DNA of 64,000 nucleotides, taken from Litorivita sp050633545. GTDB lineage: Bacteria > Pseudomonadota > Alphaproteobacteria > Rhodobacterales > Rhodobacteraceae. Each line of letters begins with the position of its first letter. The first letter of the stretch is position 1. The notes under the pieces were generated by a model. That model worked only from the letters and a program-made list of their open reading frames with translations. It was not told where the DNA came from and made no database searches. Shown here one piece after another: positions 51,672 through 61,053 of this stretch. The DNA is taken from NCBI GenBank assembly GCA_050633545.1, contig JBOEGS010000009.1, positions 32,126-96,125 of the forward strand, given 5' to 3'. Position numbers and translations under genes: made by a program.

Positions 51672-52543
51672 GAATAAAGCGCAAGTGCCAGCCAGATCAC
51701 CGGAAAGGCCATGGCGTGCCAAAGGGTGAAGACTTCGGCAAAAAGCAACGTAGCGACAAGGAATTGCAAGGTCGGATTGATGTATTGCACCACGCCGACC
51801 GTGGACATGCGCACCCGCCGCGCCGCAAAGGAAAAGAGCATTAAGGGCACGCCCGTCAGCGGCCCCGAGAGCATCAGCATGAGCGTATCATGTTGGTTGC
51901 CGCCAAAGGCGCCGCCGCCGATCATCCGGCCCGAATGCGCCAACCACAGCACCGCAATCGCGACGGGCGCAAGCAGCAAAACCTCGGCGGCGACAGAGAC
52001 CACGGGGCCAAGGTTTAAGCTTTTCTTAACAAGGCCGTAGAGACCAAAGGTGATGGACAACATGAAGGAAATCCAAGGCGCAACCCCAAGCCCCCACGTC
52101 AGCCCCGCCACCGCCAGAGCGGCCAAGGCCACCGCCGCCCATTGCAGCGGCGCAAGGCTTTCGCCGAACACCAGCCACCCCATGAGCACGGCCACAAGCG
52201 GAAAGATGTAGTAGCCCAAGGAAGCTTCGGTCGCATGGCCCGCGCCGACGGCCCAGATAAAGCCGAACCAATTGGCCGAGATCATCAGCGCGGCAAAGCC
52301 TATGGTGGCGATCTGCCGCCGCCCGCGCAGCCCCTCGCGCAGCGCGTCCAAACGCCCCTGCAGCAGCAAGATGACCAAAAAGAACACCAAGGACCAAAGC
52401 GTGCGATGCGCCAAAACCTCGATGGGTGGCACATGGGCCAGTTGTTTGTAGTAGATCGACGACAATCCCCAAACCGTGCAGGCCGCGATCAAGGCAAAGA
52501 CGCCGGATTTGGCGGCGCGATCGGCGGTTGGATTGGGGGTCAT
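51596..52543 (-). CDS. rarD: EamA-family transporter RarD
   Basis: A 315-residue ten-helix membrane protein of the drug/metabolite transporter superfamily, RarD branch. It begins GVFALIAACTVWGLSSIYYK and continues LAHRTLWSLVFFLVILLLQG and ASLGYYIFPLVAVLMGWLVF; a late segment is VVQYINPTLQFLVATLLFAE. The substrate is not known; the E. coli relative is annotated as chloramphenicol-sensitive. AGGAG precedes the ATG at 52543. The stop lies inside the LOG gene. Confidence 0.92.
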   Translation of the reverse strand: MTPNPTADRAAKSGVFALIAACTVWGLSSIYYKQLAHVPPIEVLAHRTLWSLVFFLVILLLQGRLDALREGLRGRRQIATIGFAALMISANWFGFIWAVGAGHATEASLGYYIFPLVAVLMGWLVFGESLAPLQWAAVALAALAVAGLTWGLGVAPWISFMLSITFGLYGLVKKSLNLGPVVSVAAEVLLLAPVAIAVLWLAHSGRMIGGGAFGGNQHDTLMLMLSGPLTGVPLMLFSFAARRVRMSTVGVVQYINPTLQFLVATLLFAEVFTLWHAMAFPVIWLALALYSYANIARERASKAALRAATSGISST

Positions 52544-52632
52544 GGGCGCTCCTTTTGCCCTACCGCTCTACCGCGCGAGGGCGGCAGGCCCAAGGAAAAT
52601 CGCCATGGGACAAATACGGGGGCGCAGGGCGC

Positions 52633-52666
52633 AAAAAAACCGCCGAAGCAACGCTCCGGCGGTTTT
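52633..52666 (-). terminator. sodB terminator
   Basis: AAACCGCCG (52637-52645) pairs with CGGCGGTTT (52657-52665); on the minus strand it is followed by seven T. Confidence 0.92.
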
Positions 52667-52687
52667 GAACATCGTATTGGCGCAGGC

Positions 52688-53287
52688 TCACAAACGCGAG
52701 GCGACGTTCTCCCAATTCACCAGCTTGTCCAAGAAATTGGACAGGTATGCCGGACGTTTGTTACGAAAATCAATGTAGTAGCTATGCTCCCACACATCGC
52801 AACCCAAGAGCGCGGTTTGTCCAAAGCACAAAGGGTTCACGCCGTTTTCGGTTTTGGTGACCTTGAGGCCGCCATCAGTGTCCTTGACCAGCCACGCCCA
52901 GCCGGAGCCGAATTGACCCGCACCCGCTGCGGCGAAGTCGTCTTTGAATTTATCGACCGAACCAAAGCTCTCGATGATGGCTTTTTCCAGTTCGCTGGGC
53001 ATGGTGTTGCCGCCTGGGCCCATCATTTCCCAAAACTGGGTGTGGTTCCAATGCTGCGAGGCGTTGTTGAAGATGCCGTTTTGCGCCACGGCGCCGGATT
53101 GGTAGGTGCCCTTGACGATCTCTTCGACCGATTTACCGGCCCATTCGGTGCCCTCGATCAGCTTGTTGCCGTTGTCGACATAGGCTTTGTGGTGGATATC
53201 GTGGTGATACTCGAAAGTTTCCGCCGACATGCCAAGACCGGCAAGCGCGTCATGGGCATAGGGAAGATCGGGAAGTTCAAAAGCCAT
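52688..53287 (-). CDS. sodB: Superoxide dismutase (Fe/Mn type)
   Basis: Converts superoxide to hydrogen peroxide and oxygen. The 199 residues have the metal-ligand contexts FEYHHDIHHKAYVDN, ASQHWNHTQFWEMM and DVWEHSYYIDFRNKRP. The AAAGAGQFGSGWAW segment, with Gln in the position typical of iron enzymes, favours an Fe form, although metal choice is inferred. There is no signal peptide. GAGGGGG 8 nt before the ATG at 53287 sets the start; the frame is open to 53359. Confidence 0.97.
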   Translation of the reverse strand: MAFELPDLPYAHDALAGLGMSAETFEYHHDIHHKAYVDNGNKLIEGTEWAGKSVEEIVKGTYQSGAVAQNGIFNNASQHWNHTQFWEMMGPGGNTMPSELEKAIIESFGSVDKFKDDFAAAGAGQFGSGWAWLVKDTDGGLKVTKTENGVNPLCFGQTALLGCDVWEHSYYIDFRNKRPAYLSNFLDKLVNWENVASRL

Positions 53288-53457
53288 TGTTCGGGCCCCC
53301 TCTTTGAATGGTGTAAATTCGATATGCGTTAGATGGTAGTGCAGCGCCCGTGAGGTCAAGCCCCAATCGGGCGCAACTCCGATATGCGCGCATTTACGGG
53401 GGGCAATGCGCTAAAGATCACAAAATGCGTGATTTAGACAATTCCTTTCGTTAAATT

Positions 53458-53466
53458 TGTGGATAA
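53458..53466. other. Isolated consensus DnaA box, reverse orientation
   Basis: TGTGGATAA, the complement of the exact DnaA box consensus, in an AT-rich stretch (53420-53475) upstream of sodB and downstream of soxG. Single box, no origin features. Confidence 0.4.
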
Positions 53467-53503
53467 ATTCAACCCACATGCCGGCTATAGAGAATCGGAC
53501 GCG

Positions 53504-54091
53504 CTACTCTGACGGGGCGAAATACCTCACTTCGCTGCCTGTTTTGGCGGCATTTCTCAAAAGGTCGAAGACATATTGCGCGACCGAGCGAAAGCAGATC
53601 ACCTCGATATCGCCTTCATCATTGATCCAGAAGGCGGCAGGCACCTGCCCCAACTTAGAGCGGCGCACAGTGCCCTTGGCAAAGGCTTCGGGGCTCATAT
53701 CGACGGGGGTCAGCTTGGCCAGAACCTCACGCGCCTGCGAGCCGCTCACGATAAACCCCGCGCGTGCGTCCGATACATTTTCGGCTAGATAATGCTTTTT
53801 CTTCAGGGTTCTGGAAATTTTCGCCAGAGCAGATTCGACCTCGCCGTAAGGCATCATGAGCAATAATTCATCAGGCGACATCCACGCAATCGCGCGCTCT
53901 TCGACAAGGTTGATCCCCAATTCACCGGGCATATCGACGCCGCCGATCCCCGTAGCCGCGTTTTTCACCGCCGAGGAGGACAAATCGCCGCGCAGCACAA
54001 TCGCGCCGCGCAATCCGATCTCTTCGACCCGCGCAAATCCGCGCGCAGAGGCCCCTTCAAGCGCGCTTCGGGCTTGGCTTGCGTCAGACAT
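53504..54091 (-). CDS. soxG: Sarcosine oxidase gamma subunit
   Basis: The smallest-but-one subunit of heterotetrameric sarcosine oxidase; structural role and T-protein-like fold. The 195 residues show EIGLRGAIVLRGDLSSS, IAWMSPDELLLMMPYGEV, DARAGFIVSGSQAREVLAKL and a final segment with VICFRSVAQYVFDLL. GGAG 7 nt before the ATG at 54091 sets the start, which overlaps the soxA stop by 8 nt and so suggests coupling. It is last in soxB-soxD-soxA-soxG. Confidence 0.93.
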   Translation of the reverse strand: MSDASQARSALEGASARGFARVEEIGLRGAIVLRGDLSSSAVKNAATGIGGVDMPGELGINLVEERAIAWMSPDELLLMMPYGEVESALAKISRTLKKKHYLAENVSDARAGFIVSGSQAREVLAKLTPVDMSPEAFAKGTVRRSKLGQVPAAFWINDEGDIEVICFRSVAQYVFDLLRNAAKTGSEVRYFAPSE

Positions 54092-57000
54092 TTTGCTTCT
54101 CCCCTGCTGGGTCATATTGCACCGGATCGACGATGCGCACCTGCTGTACCGTGCCGTCGAGCATCGGGAATCCGATCACATCGCCCATGCGTTCCGGCCC
54201 GTTCTCGACCAATCCCATGGCGATTCCTCGCTTTAGCGTCGGTGAGTAATAGCTCGAGGTCACCCGCCCGATGGTCGTGCATTGCCCATTGGCGTTGCGC
54301 CCCTGTGTTGCGGCATAGGCGCCATCGGGCAACACTGACCCGTCGAGCGTTTGCAGCCCCACCAAACGCCAGCGTTTGGGATCGCTCAGATGGCCACGCA
54401 TCTGCCCGCGCTTGCCGATAAAGTCTTGTTTTTTCTTGGAAATCGCCCAATTCAGGCAAAGGTCCTGCGGCGTGACCGTGCCGTCGGTCTCATCGCCGAT
54501 CATGATGAAACCCTTTTCGGCCCGAAGCACATGGAGTGCTTCGGTGCCGTAGGTGGTCGCGCCAAACTCTTCCCCACCCGCTAGCAACTCATTCCATATG
54601 GCGCGCCCGGTTCCAGCAGGTACAGCCAGTTCATAACTCAACTCACCGGAGAAAGAAATTCGAAACACTCTCGCAGTGACGCGACCTAGCGTCACGTCTT
54701 TCCACGTCATGAAAGGAAACGCCTCGGCGCTGAGATCCTCGTTGGTGAGTTTCTCCAAAAGCTTGCGCGCATTAGGGCCGACGACGGCGATTTGCGCCCA
54801 TTGTTCGGTGACATTGGCGGTGTAAACCTGCCAATCCCACCATTCGGTTTGCAGCCATTCTTCCATATGGGCATGGATGTGATCGGCCCCGCCGGTGGTG
54901 GTGTGGCAAAGCCATGTCTGCTCGTCGATGCGCGCCACGACGCCGTCGTCGATCAAAAATCCGTTCTCGTTGCACATCAATCCATAGCGGCATTTGCCGA
55001 CGGCGAGCGTGCTCATCATATTGGTATACATCATGTCCAAGAACCGCCCCGCATCGGGGCCTTTGACCACGATTTTACCAAGGGTCGAGGCATCCAGAAG
55101 CCCGAGGCTGTCGCGCACGGTATTGACCTCGCGAATAACGGCATCGGCGGGGGTTTCTTCGCCCTTCAGATAGCAATAGGGACGGCGCCATTGCCCGACC
55201 GGCTCCCAATGCGCACCGTTGGCCTCGTGCCAATCATGCATCGGGGTGCGGCGCAGCGGTTGGAACAGATCGCCGCGCGCCTCGCCCGCAATTGCGCCCA
55301 TAGAGATCGGCGTATAGGGCGGGCGGAACGTGGTGGTGCCGGTGGCGGGAATAGGTTGCCCGAGCGCGTCCGACAAGACCGCCAGCCCGTTGATATTGCT
55401 CAACTTCCCTTGATCCGTCGCCATGCCCAACGTGGTGTAGCGCTTGGTATGTTCGACGCTTTCAAACCCCTCGCGCGCGGCCAGTTGCACATCGGTGACT
55501 TTGACGTCGTTCTGAAAATCCAGCCAAGTTTTCGCGCGCAGCTTTTCCCCCGCCCCCTCGGGCATATGCCACACCGGCAGGATCGGCGCATCGCCGGTTT
55601 GCTCGGCCTCGGGCGGGCCGCCGCGTTTGGGTTTATAGCCCGCCGCTTCGGCGGCCTTGCGGCCCGCGTAATCGGCATCGGCCAAGGCAATCGCGAGATC
55701 CAGCGCGCCATTGGCGCTGCCGGCGGCCAAGACAAATCCCTGCCCGTCCGCGCCAAGGGGCGGGCGCTCCGTATCGGGGCGGAAAAACGCATGATCCGCG
55801 TCCCACGTCAGCTTGCCGCCGCAATGCGACCACAGGTGCACCACGGGCGACCAGCCCCCCGACATGGCGATACAGTCGCAGTCGATCTCTTCGTCGACGC
55901 TGCCGGTGCCCGCTTGGGCGCAGATCGCCGCGCCGCTCACGCGTTTGCCGCCCAGCGCCTTGGCCACGGCCTTGCCGGTTTCAATCCTGATGCCGAGATT
56001 TGCAGCCTCTGCCGCCAATGCACCGCCGCCCGCGGGGCGCGCGTCGATCACCGCGGGCACATCAAGGCCGAGGTTTTTAAGCGCAATCGCGGTGCGATAG
56101 CCGTCGTCGTTATTGGTCACAACCAAGGTGCGATCGCCGACGCTGACCCCGAAATTCACCGCGTAATCGCGCACAGCCGAGGCCAGCATAACCCCCGGTA
56201 TGTCATTGCCAGAAAAGGACAAAGGCCGCTCGATCGCGCCTGTGGCGGTGATGGTGCGCGCGGCGCGGATGCGCCACAAACGGTGGCGCGGGCCCTGCGC
56301 ATCGGGGGCATGATCGCCCAGCCGCTCATAGCCCAAAACATAACCGTGGTCATAGACCCCCGCGCCCATGGTGCGCAGGCGCAGGGTGACGTTCTCCATC
56401 GCCTCCAGTTCGGCAATCACATCGTCGATAAACGCGCCGACCGGTTTGCCATCGACCACACCGCCATCGACGGGCGCCCGCCCGCCCCAATGGGCGGTTT
56501 GCTCGATCAACAGAACCTTGGCCCCCGCCTGCCCTGCGACCTTGGCCGCTTGAAGCCCCGCAATGCCGCCGCCGATGACCAAGACATCCACATGGGTGTG
56601 AAAATGCTCGTAGGTATCGGCGTCGCGGTCTTGCGGCGCTTTGCCAAGCCCCGCCGATTGGCGGATAAACGGCTCGTAGACATGTTTCCAAAAGGCGCGC
56701 GGGTAGAGGAACATCTTGTAGTAGAACCCCGCAGGCAGCACCCGCCCGAGGTATTTGTTCACCGCGCCGATATCGTATTCGAGGCTCGGCCAATGGTTCT
56801 GGCTCTGGCTTTCAAGCCCGTCGAAAAGTTCGGTCGTGGTGGCGCGCTGGTTCGGCTCGAACGTTCCGTCCTTACCCAGCCCGACCAAAGCGTTCGGCTC
56901 TTCTGCGCCGCTGGCGACAATGCCGCGCGGACGGTGGTATTTGAACGAGCGCCCGACCAGCATCTGGTCATTGGCCAGCAAGGCAGAGGCCAGCGTATCA

Positions 57001-57095
57001 CCCGAAAACCCCTGCATCTTTTTGCCGTTAAAGGTAAATGTCATCGGCCTGCCGTGATCAATCAGGCGGCCGCCGGTGGCCAGACGGGTGCTCAT
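54084..57095 (-). CDS. soxA: Sarcosine oxidase alpha subunit
   Basis: The large subunit, binding NAD and tetrahydrofolate and completing transfer of the sarcosine methyl group to 5,10-methylene-THF. The 1003 residues contain an N-terminal ferredoxin-like module (PMTFTFNGKKMQGFSGDTLA), a dinucleotide-binding motif VLVIGGGIAGLQAAKVAGQ, a second Rossmann segment, and a C-terminal GcvT-like aminomethyltransferase half (from about 600; RYGLMCNENGFLIDDGVVAR, FSGELSYELAVPA). The start at 57095 is preferred over 57104 for ribosome-site spacing. The frame upstream to 57239 overlaps soxD and is not used. Confidence 0.96.
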   Translation of the reverse strand: MSTRLATGGRLIDHGRPMTFTFNGKKMQGFSGDTLASALLANDQMLVGRSFKYHRPRGIVASGAEEPNALVGLGKDGTFEPNQRATTTELFDGLESQSQNHWPSLEYDIGAVNKYLGRVLPAGFYYKMFLYPRAFWKHVYEPFIRQSAGLGKAPQDRDADTYEHFHTHVDVLVIGGGIAGLQAAKVAGQAGAKVLLIEQTAHWGGRAPVDGGVVDGKPVGAFIDDVIAELEAMENVTLRLRTMGAGVYDHGYVLGYERLGDHAPDAQGPRHRLWRIRAARTITATGAIERPLSFSGNDIPGVMLASAVRDYAVNFGVSVGDRTLVVTNNDDGYRTAIALKNLGLDVPAVIDARPAGGGALAAEAANLGIRIETGKAVAKALGGKRVSGAAICAQAGTGSVDEEIDCDCIAMSGGWSPVVHLWSHCGGKLTWDADHAFFRPDTERPPLGADGQGFVLAAGSANGALDLAIALADADYAGRKAAEAAGYKPKRGGPPEAEQTGDAPILPVWHMPEGAGEKLRAKTWLDFQNDVKVTDVQLAAREGFESVEHTKRYTTLGMATDQGKLSNINGLAVLSDALGQPIPATGTTTFRPPYTPISMGAIAGEARGDLFQPLRRTPMHDWHEANGAHWEPVGQWRRPYCYLKGEETPADAVIREVNTVRDSLGLLDASTLGKIVVKGPDAGRFLDMMYTNMMSTLAVGKCRYGLMCNENGFLIDDGVVARIDEQTWLCHTTTGGADHIHAHMEEWLQTEWWDWQVYTANVTEQWAQIAVVGPNARKLLEKLTNEDLSAEAFPFMTWKDVTLGRVTARVFRISFSGELSYELAVPAGTGRAIWNELLAGGEEFGATTYGTEALHVLRAEKGFIMIGDETDGTVTPQDLCLNWAISKKKQDFIGKRGQMRGHLSDPKRWRLVGLQTLDGSVLPDGAYAATQGRNANGQCTTIGRVTSSYYSPTLKRGIAMGLVENGPERMGDVIGFPMLDGTVQQVRIVDPVQYDPAGEKQNV

Positions 57096-57141
57096 TGCTT
57101 GCATGCCTTCGGTCGGGGACGGGTTGGGTGCTGGGCGGCGG

Positions 57142-57471
57142 TCACGAGAACTCTCTCCACCGCCAATCGGGGCGTTTTGCGCTGATCGCATCGCGAATCT
57201 CTTGCGGCGGTTCGGTGACCTGCGCGCGATAGGTGCCAAAGACCTCCAAAGTCATGGTGCAGCGCGCCGCATGGAACCACTTGCCGCAGCCATTGGCATG
57301 ACGCCAGCGCTCGAAATGCACGCCCTTGGGGTTTTCGCGGGCAAACAGATAGGCTTCGAACTCCTCGGCGGAACTCTCCGGCCCGTAGCGTTTGAGATGC
57401 GCTTCGCCGCCTGCGGACAATTCGGTCTCGTCGGCCATAACGCCGCAATAGGGGCATTTGAGGGTCAGCAT
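57142..57471 (-). CDS. soxD: Sarcosine oxidase delta subunit
   Basis: A 109-residue zinc-binding subunit. The Zn ligands are visible in LKCPYCGVMAD and in ANGCGKWFHAARCTM. The rest matches the family (EFEAYLFARENPKGVHFERW). It lies between soxB (112-bp gap) and soxA (46-bp gap). The gap to soxB contains a 14-bp perfect palindrome at 57514-57527 (GCGGGCCGGCCCGC) but no gene. Confidence 0.95.
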   Translation of the reverse strand: MLTLKCPYCGVMADETELSAGGEAHLKRYGPESSAEEFEAYLFARENPKGVHFERWRHANGCGKWFHAARCTMTLEVFGTYRAQVTEPPQEIRDAISAKRPDWRWREFS

Positions 57472-57583
57472 GGGCAGGCCTCCGTTGGTTCACAAGGTGC
57501 TGCGCCCGATACAGCGGGCCGGCCCGCCTTGCACATTGGGGCACGGGGGCGTGGGGCGTTCGATCCGGTCGTAATCCGTGTCA

Positions 57584-58828
57584 TCAATGCGCCACCCCTG
57601 CCGCGACGCTTTCGTCGATAAATTTGCCTTCGCGAAAGCGGAACATCGAAAATTCTTCGGTCAGGGGCGAATGGCCTTTGGCCATCAATTCGGCCATCGC
57701 CCATCCCGATCCGGGGATGGCTTTGAACCCGCCCGTGCCCCAGCCGCAATTGACGAAGACGCCCTCGACAGGTGTTTTCGACAGGATTGGCGAGCGGTCG
57801 CCCGTCATATCGACAATGCCGCCCCATTGGCGCAGCATTTTGAGCCGCGAGATCATCGGGAAGGTTTCGATCAAAGCGCGGACGGTTTCCTCGATATGGT
57901 GAAAACTGCCGCGTTGGGTATAGTTGTTGAACCCGTCGGTGCCGCCGCCGATGACCATCTCGCCCTTGTCAGACTGGCTCATATATCCGTGCACGGTGTT
58001 GGCCATGATGACCACATCCATGCAAGGCTTGATCGGTTCCGACACCAGCGCCTGCAGCGCCAGAGATTCCACTGGCAAACGGAACCCCGCCATATCGGCC
58101 AGAACCCCCGAATGCCCCGCCACGACCAACCCCAGTTGCCCGCAATCGATCGCGCCTTTGGAGGTCTCGACGCCGACAACCTTGCCGCCGTCCTTGCGGA
58201 TGCCTGTGACCTCGCATTGCTGGATGATGTCCATGCCCATATCGGAACAGGCGCGCGCGTATCCCCATGCCACCGCATCATGGCGCGCGGTGCCGCCGCG
58301 CGGTTGCCACAGCCCGCCCATGACCGGATAACGCGGCCCGTCGAGCGAGATGATCGGGCACAGTTCCTTGACCTTCTCGGGGGTGATGAATTGCGTCTCG
58401 ACCCCTTGCAGGTTGTTGGCATAGGCGGTGCGCTGGTATCCGCGCACCTCGTGATGGGTCTGCGCCAACATAATCACTCCGCGCGGCGAAAACATCACAT
58501 TGTAATTGAGGTCCTGACTCATCGTCTCGTAGAGCGAGCGGGCCTTTTCATAGATCGCCGCAGAGGGGTCTTGCAGGTAGTTGGAGCGGATAATCGTGGT
58601 GTTGCGCCCCGTGTTGCCGCCGCCAAGCCATCCTTTTTCAAGCACCGCCACATTGGTGATGCCGAAATTTTTTCCAAGGTAATAGGCCGTGGCCAAACCA
58701 TGCCCGCCCGCCCCGACGATAATCACATCATAGCGTTTCTTCGGCTCGGGCGAGCGCCACGCGCGCTCCCAACCGCTATGGAAGCGCAGCGCCTCGCGGG
58801 CAACGGCAAAGGCAGAATATCGTTTCAT
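57584..58828 (-). CDS. soxB: Sarcosine oxidase beta subunit
   Basis: The catalytic flavoprotein subunit: oxidises sarcosine (N-methylglycine) to glycine at FAD and passes electrons to covalently bound FMN and oxygen. The 414 residues have the FAD motif YDVIIVGAGGHGLATAYYLG, GGNTGRNTTIIRSNYL, and RHDAVAWGYARACSD, whose His is the FMN attachment point in this family. FVNCGWGTGGFKAIPGSGW is the conserved C-terminal block. It is first of the operon and diverges from ccmI across 222 bp that should hold both promoters. Confidence 0.97.
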   Translation of the reverse strand: MKRYSAFAVAREALRFHSGWERAWRSPEPKKRYDVIIVGAGGHGLATAYYLGKNFGITNVAVLEKGWLGGGNTGRNTTIIRSNYLQDPSAAIYEKARSLYETMSQDLNYNVMFSPRGVIMLAQTHHEVRGYQRTAYANNLQGVETQFITPEKVKELCPIISLDGPRYPVMGGLWQPRGGTARHDAVAWGYARACSDMGMDIIQQCEVTGIRKDGGKVVGVETSKGAIDCGQLGLVVAGHSGVLADMAGFRLPVESLALQALVSEPIKPCMDVVIMANTVHGYMSQSDKGEMVIGGGTDGFNNYTQRGSFHHIEETVRALIETFPMISRLKMLRQWGGIVDMTGDRSPILSKTPVEGVFVNCGWGTGGFKAIPGSGWAMAELMAKGHSPLTEEFSMFRFREGKFIDESVAAGVAH

Positions 58829-59050
58829 CGGCTCACTTTCCGAACAGGTCCCAAGCCGCAGCTTAGCGCATTTGGCGCCCGCTGCCAGAGGGCGCGCGCG
58901 TTTCTTCCTATCTGACGCGATGCGCCCATCCGCCCCCGTTTGCGAGCGTCCTTTTCTGGTCCAGTTGCGACATGGCGCAGCGCTGCGGCAATTTGGCCTT
59001 TTGCGCGCGGCCCATGCAGATTAGATGGAAAGGAAGGAAACGGAGGCACT

Positions 59051-60301
59051 ATGACATTCTGGCTCATCTCGGCGCTGATCGCGGTTGCGGTCGCATTGGC
59101 CCTTATTGCGGCGATGCTGCGCGGGCGCCCGCCCGAAGAGGCCGAGGCCCCTGCGGCCTTTGACATCAACGTCTACCGCGACCAATTGGCCGAGATTGAC
59201 CGCGATCTGGCGCGCGGGGTGATCGGCGAGGAGGATGCAGAACGCACCCGCACCGAAATCAAGCGCCGCATTCTGGCCGCCGATGCTGCGCGGCGCGCGC
59301 AAACGGGCGGCGCGGGCGGCGGCGCGCCCAAAGCCGTCAATATCATCGCGGGGGCCTTGGTCGCCGCCGGTATGATTGGCGGCTCGATCTGGATGTACCG
59401 CGCAACGGGCGCCGTGGGCGTCGATGATTTGCCGCTCAAGGGCCGGATCGAAGCGGCCAAGCAATTGCGCGAAAATCGCGACAGCCAAGCCGCGATGGAA
59501 GCTGCCCTGCCCCCCAGCCCGCCGATGAACCTGCCCGAACGCGATACCAAACTGATGGAGCAGTTGCGCAGCGCCGTCGCGGGCCGCCCTGGCGATTTGA
59601 AAGGGCATGAAATGCTCGCGGGCTATGAGGCCGCCGTGGGCAATTACACCGCCGCCTATAAGGCGCAAGAGCAGGTCCTGTCGATCAAGGGCGACACCGC
59701 CAGCGCCGAGGATTACACCACCTACGGCGAATTGCTGTTCATCGCGGCGGGCAATCGCGTCTCGCCCGAGGCCGAGGCCGCCTTTCGCGCGGCTTTGGCG
59801 CGCGATCCGCGCAATGGCGGCGCGCGCTTCTACATGGGCGTGATGATGCTGCAAACCGGCCGTCCCGATGTGACCTTTCGCACATGGAGCGCCCTACTCA
59901 ACGACAGCCCCCCCGACGCCCCGTGGATCGCGCCCATCGCCGCGCGGATCGAGGATATCGCCTTTTTGGCGGGGGTCGAATATACGCTGCCGCCGATGTT
60001 CAAAGAGGGCGGCGGCGCGCTCAAGGGGCCAAGCGCCGAGGACATGGAAGCGGCGGGCGATATGAGCGCCGAGGACCGCAACGAGATGGTGCGCGCCATG
60101 GTGGCGCAGCTTTCCAGCCGTCTGGCCACCGAAGGCGGCAGCCCCGCCGAATGGGCGCGGTTGATCTCGGCCTATGGGGTCTTGGGCGAGACAGCGCGCG
60201 CGCGCGCCATCTGGACCGAAGCGCAAAGCATTTTCGCCACCCGCCCAGAGGCCTTGGAAGAGGTGCGCCAAGGGGCGCTGCGCGCCGGAGTGGCGCAATG
60301 A
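59051..60301 (+). CDS. ccmI: Cytochrome c maturation protein CcmI
   Basis: CcmI captures apocytochrome c and delivers it to the haem ligase. The 416 residues have an N-terminal helix (FWLISALIAVAVALALIAAM), a cytoplasmic coiled loop (FDINVYRDQLAEIDRDLARG), a second helix (AVNIIAGALVAAGMIGGSI) and a TPR-containing periplasmic domain (about 185-416). GGAGG lies 5 nt before ATG 59051. The other ccm genes of this window lie 30 kb away. It is translationally coupled to ruvX by ATGA. Confidence 0.94.
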   Translation: MTFWLISALIAVAVALALIAAMLRGRPPEEAEAPAAFDINVYRDQLAEIDRDLARGVIGEEDAERTRTEIKRRILAADAARRAQTGGAGGGAPKAVNIIAGALVAAGMIGGSIWMYRATGAVGVDDLPLKGRIEAAKQLRENRDSQAAMEAALPPSPPMNLPERDTKLMEQLRSAVAGRPGDLKGHEMLAGYEAAVGNYTAAYKAQEQVLSIKGDTASAEDYTTYGELLFIAAGNRVSPEAEAAFRAALARDPRNGGARFYMGVMMLQTGRPDVTFRTWSALLNDSPPDAPWIAPIAARIEDIAFLAGVEYTLPPMFKEGGGALKGPSAEDMEAAGDMSAEDRNEMVRAMVAQLSSRLATEGGSPAEWARLISAYGVLGETARARAIWTEAQSIFATRPEALEEVRQGALRAGVAQ

Positions 60302-60774
60302 TTTGCGAAGAGATTCAAGAGTTTGCCGCCACTTGCGGGCCGGTCGGCGCCCTTATGGGCCTCGATTTTGGCGATAAAACTATCGGGGTGGCGGTGTCGG
60401 ACGGGCTGCGCTCGGTCGCCTCGCCGCTGGAGACCGTGCGGCGCAAGAAATTCACTGTGGACGCGGCGCGGTTGCAAGAGATCATAAGCCATCGCTCGAT
60501 TTGCGGCATCGTTTTGGGCCTGCCGCGCAATATGGACGGATCCGAAGGGCCGCGGTGCCAAAAAACCCGCGCCTTTGCGCGCAATTTCGCGCGGCTGAGC
60601 GATCTGCCGATCACCTATTGGGACGAGCGCCTGTCGACCGTTGCCGCCGAGCGCGCGCTTCTGGAGGCCGATGCCTCGCGGGCGCGCCGCGCCGAGGTCA
60701 TCGACAACATCGCCGCCTCCTATATCTTGCAAGGGGCGCTCGACCGTTTGGGGCATCTGGGGGCAAGCCGATGA
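60298..60774 (+). CDS. ruvX: Putative pre-16S rRNA nuclease / Holliday junction resolvase YqgF
   Basis: A 158-residue RNase H-like fold protein (YqgF/RuvX), involved in 16S rRNA 5'-end maturation and formerly named a Holliday junction resolvase. It has GLDFGDKTIGVAVSDGLRSV with the first catalytic Asp, GIVLGLPRNMDGSEGPR, YWDERLSTVAAERAL with the second acidic pair, and the final EVIDNIAASYILQGALD. ATG 60298 overlaps the ccmI stop and its own stop overlaps the next gene's start. Confidence 0.94.
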   Translation: MICEEIQEFAATCGPVGALMGLDFGDKTIGVAVSDGLRSVASPLETVRRKKFTVDAARLQEIISHRSICGIVLGLPRNMDGSEGPRCQKTRAFARNFARLSDLPITYWDERLSTVAAERALLEADASRARRAEVIDNIAASYILQGALDRLGHLGASR

Positions 60775-61022
60775 GCGATCCGAAGACCAGCAAAACCGTC
60801 TGGCAGCGCGAGCAGATTGCCTCGCCGTGTATCAATATCTGCGTGATCCATCCGGCAGAGCGGATTTGCACCGGTTGCCTGCGCTCGATCGACGAGATTA
60901 CCCAATGGTCGCGCATGAGCCCCGAGGCGCGTGCGCAGGTCATGGAGGATTTGCCCGCCCGCGCCCCGCGTTTGCAAAAACGCCGAGGCGGGCGCGCCGC
61001 ACGTCTCAAGGACCAAGGCTAA
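60771..61022 (+). CDS. DUF1289 small cysteine-rich protein
   Basis: An 83-residue protein of the DUF1289 family, with the characteristic SPCINICVIHPAERICTGC, four Cys likely to bind metal, then LRSIDEITQWSRMSPEARAQ and a basic tail. The function is unknown. The start overlaps the ruvX stop (ATGA), so the three genes ccmI-ruvX-DUF1289 form one unit. It converges on the TauE/SafE gene 31 bp away. Confidence 0.9.
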   Translation: MSDPKTSKTVWQREQIASPCINICVIHPAERICTGCLRSIDEITQWSRMSPEARAQVMEDLPARAPRLQKRRGGRAARLKDQG

Positions 61023-61053
61023 GCCTCTCGCGGCGGGCCTGCGGGCTGCGCGT

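Noticed and set aside
53330..53365. TTGACC ... TACCAT as the sodB promoter
   Set aside because: Spacing (15 bp) and the -10 match are poor; not strong enough to report as a feature.
57514..57527. 14-bp perfect palindrome between soxB and soxD as an attachment or operator site
   Set aside because: Entirely G/C in a GC-rich genome, and inside an operon; more likely chance or a weak hairpin.
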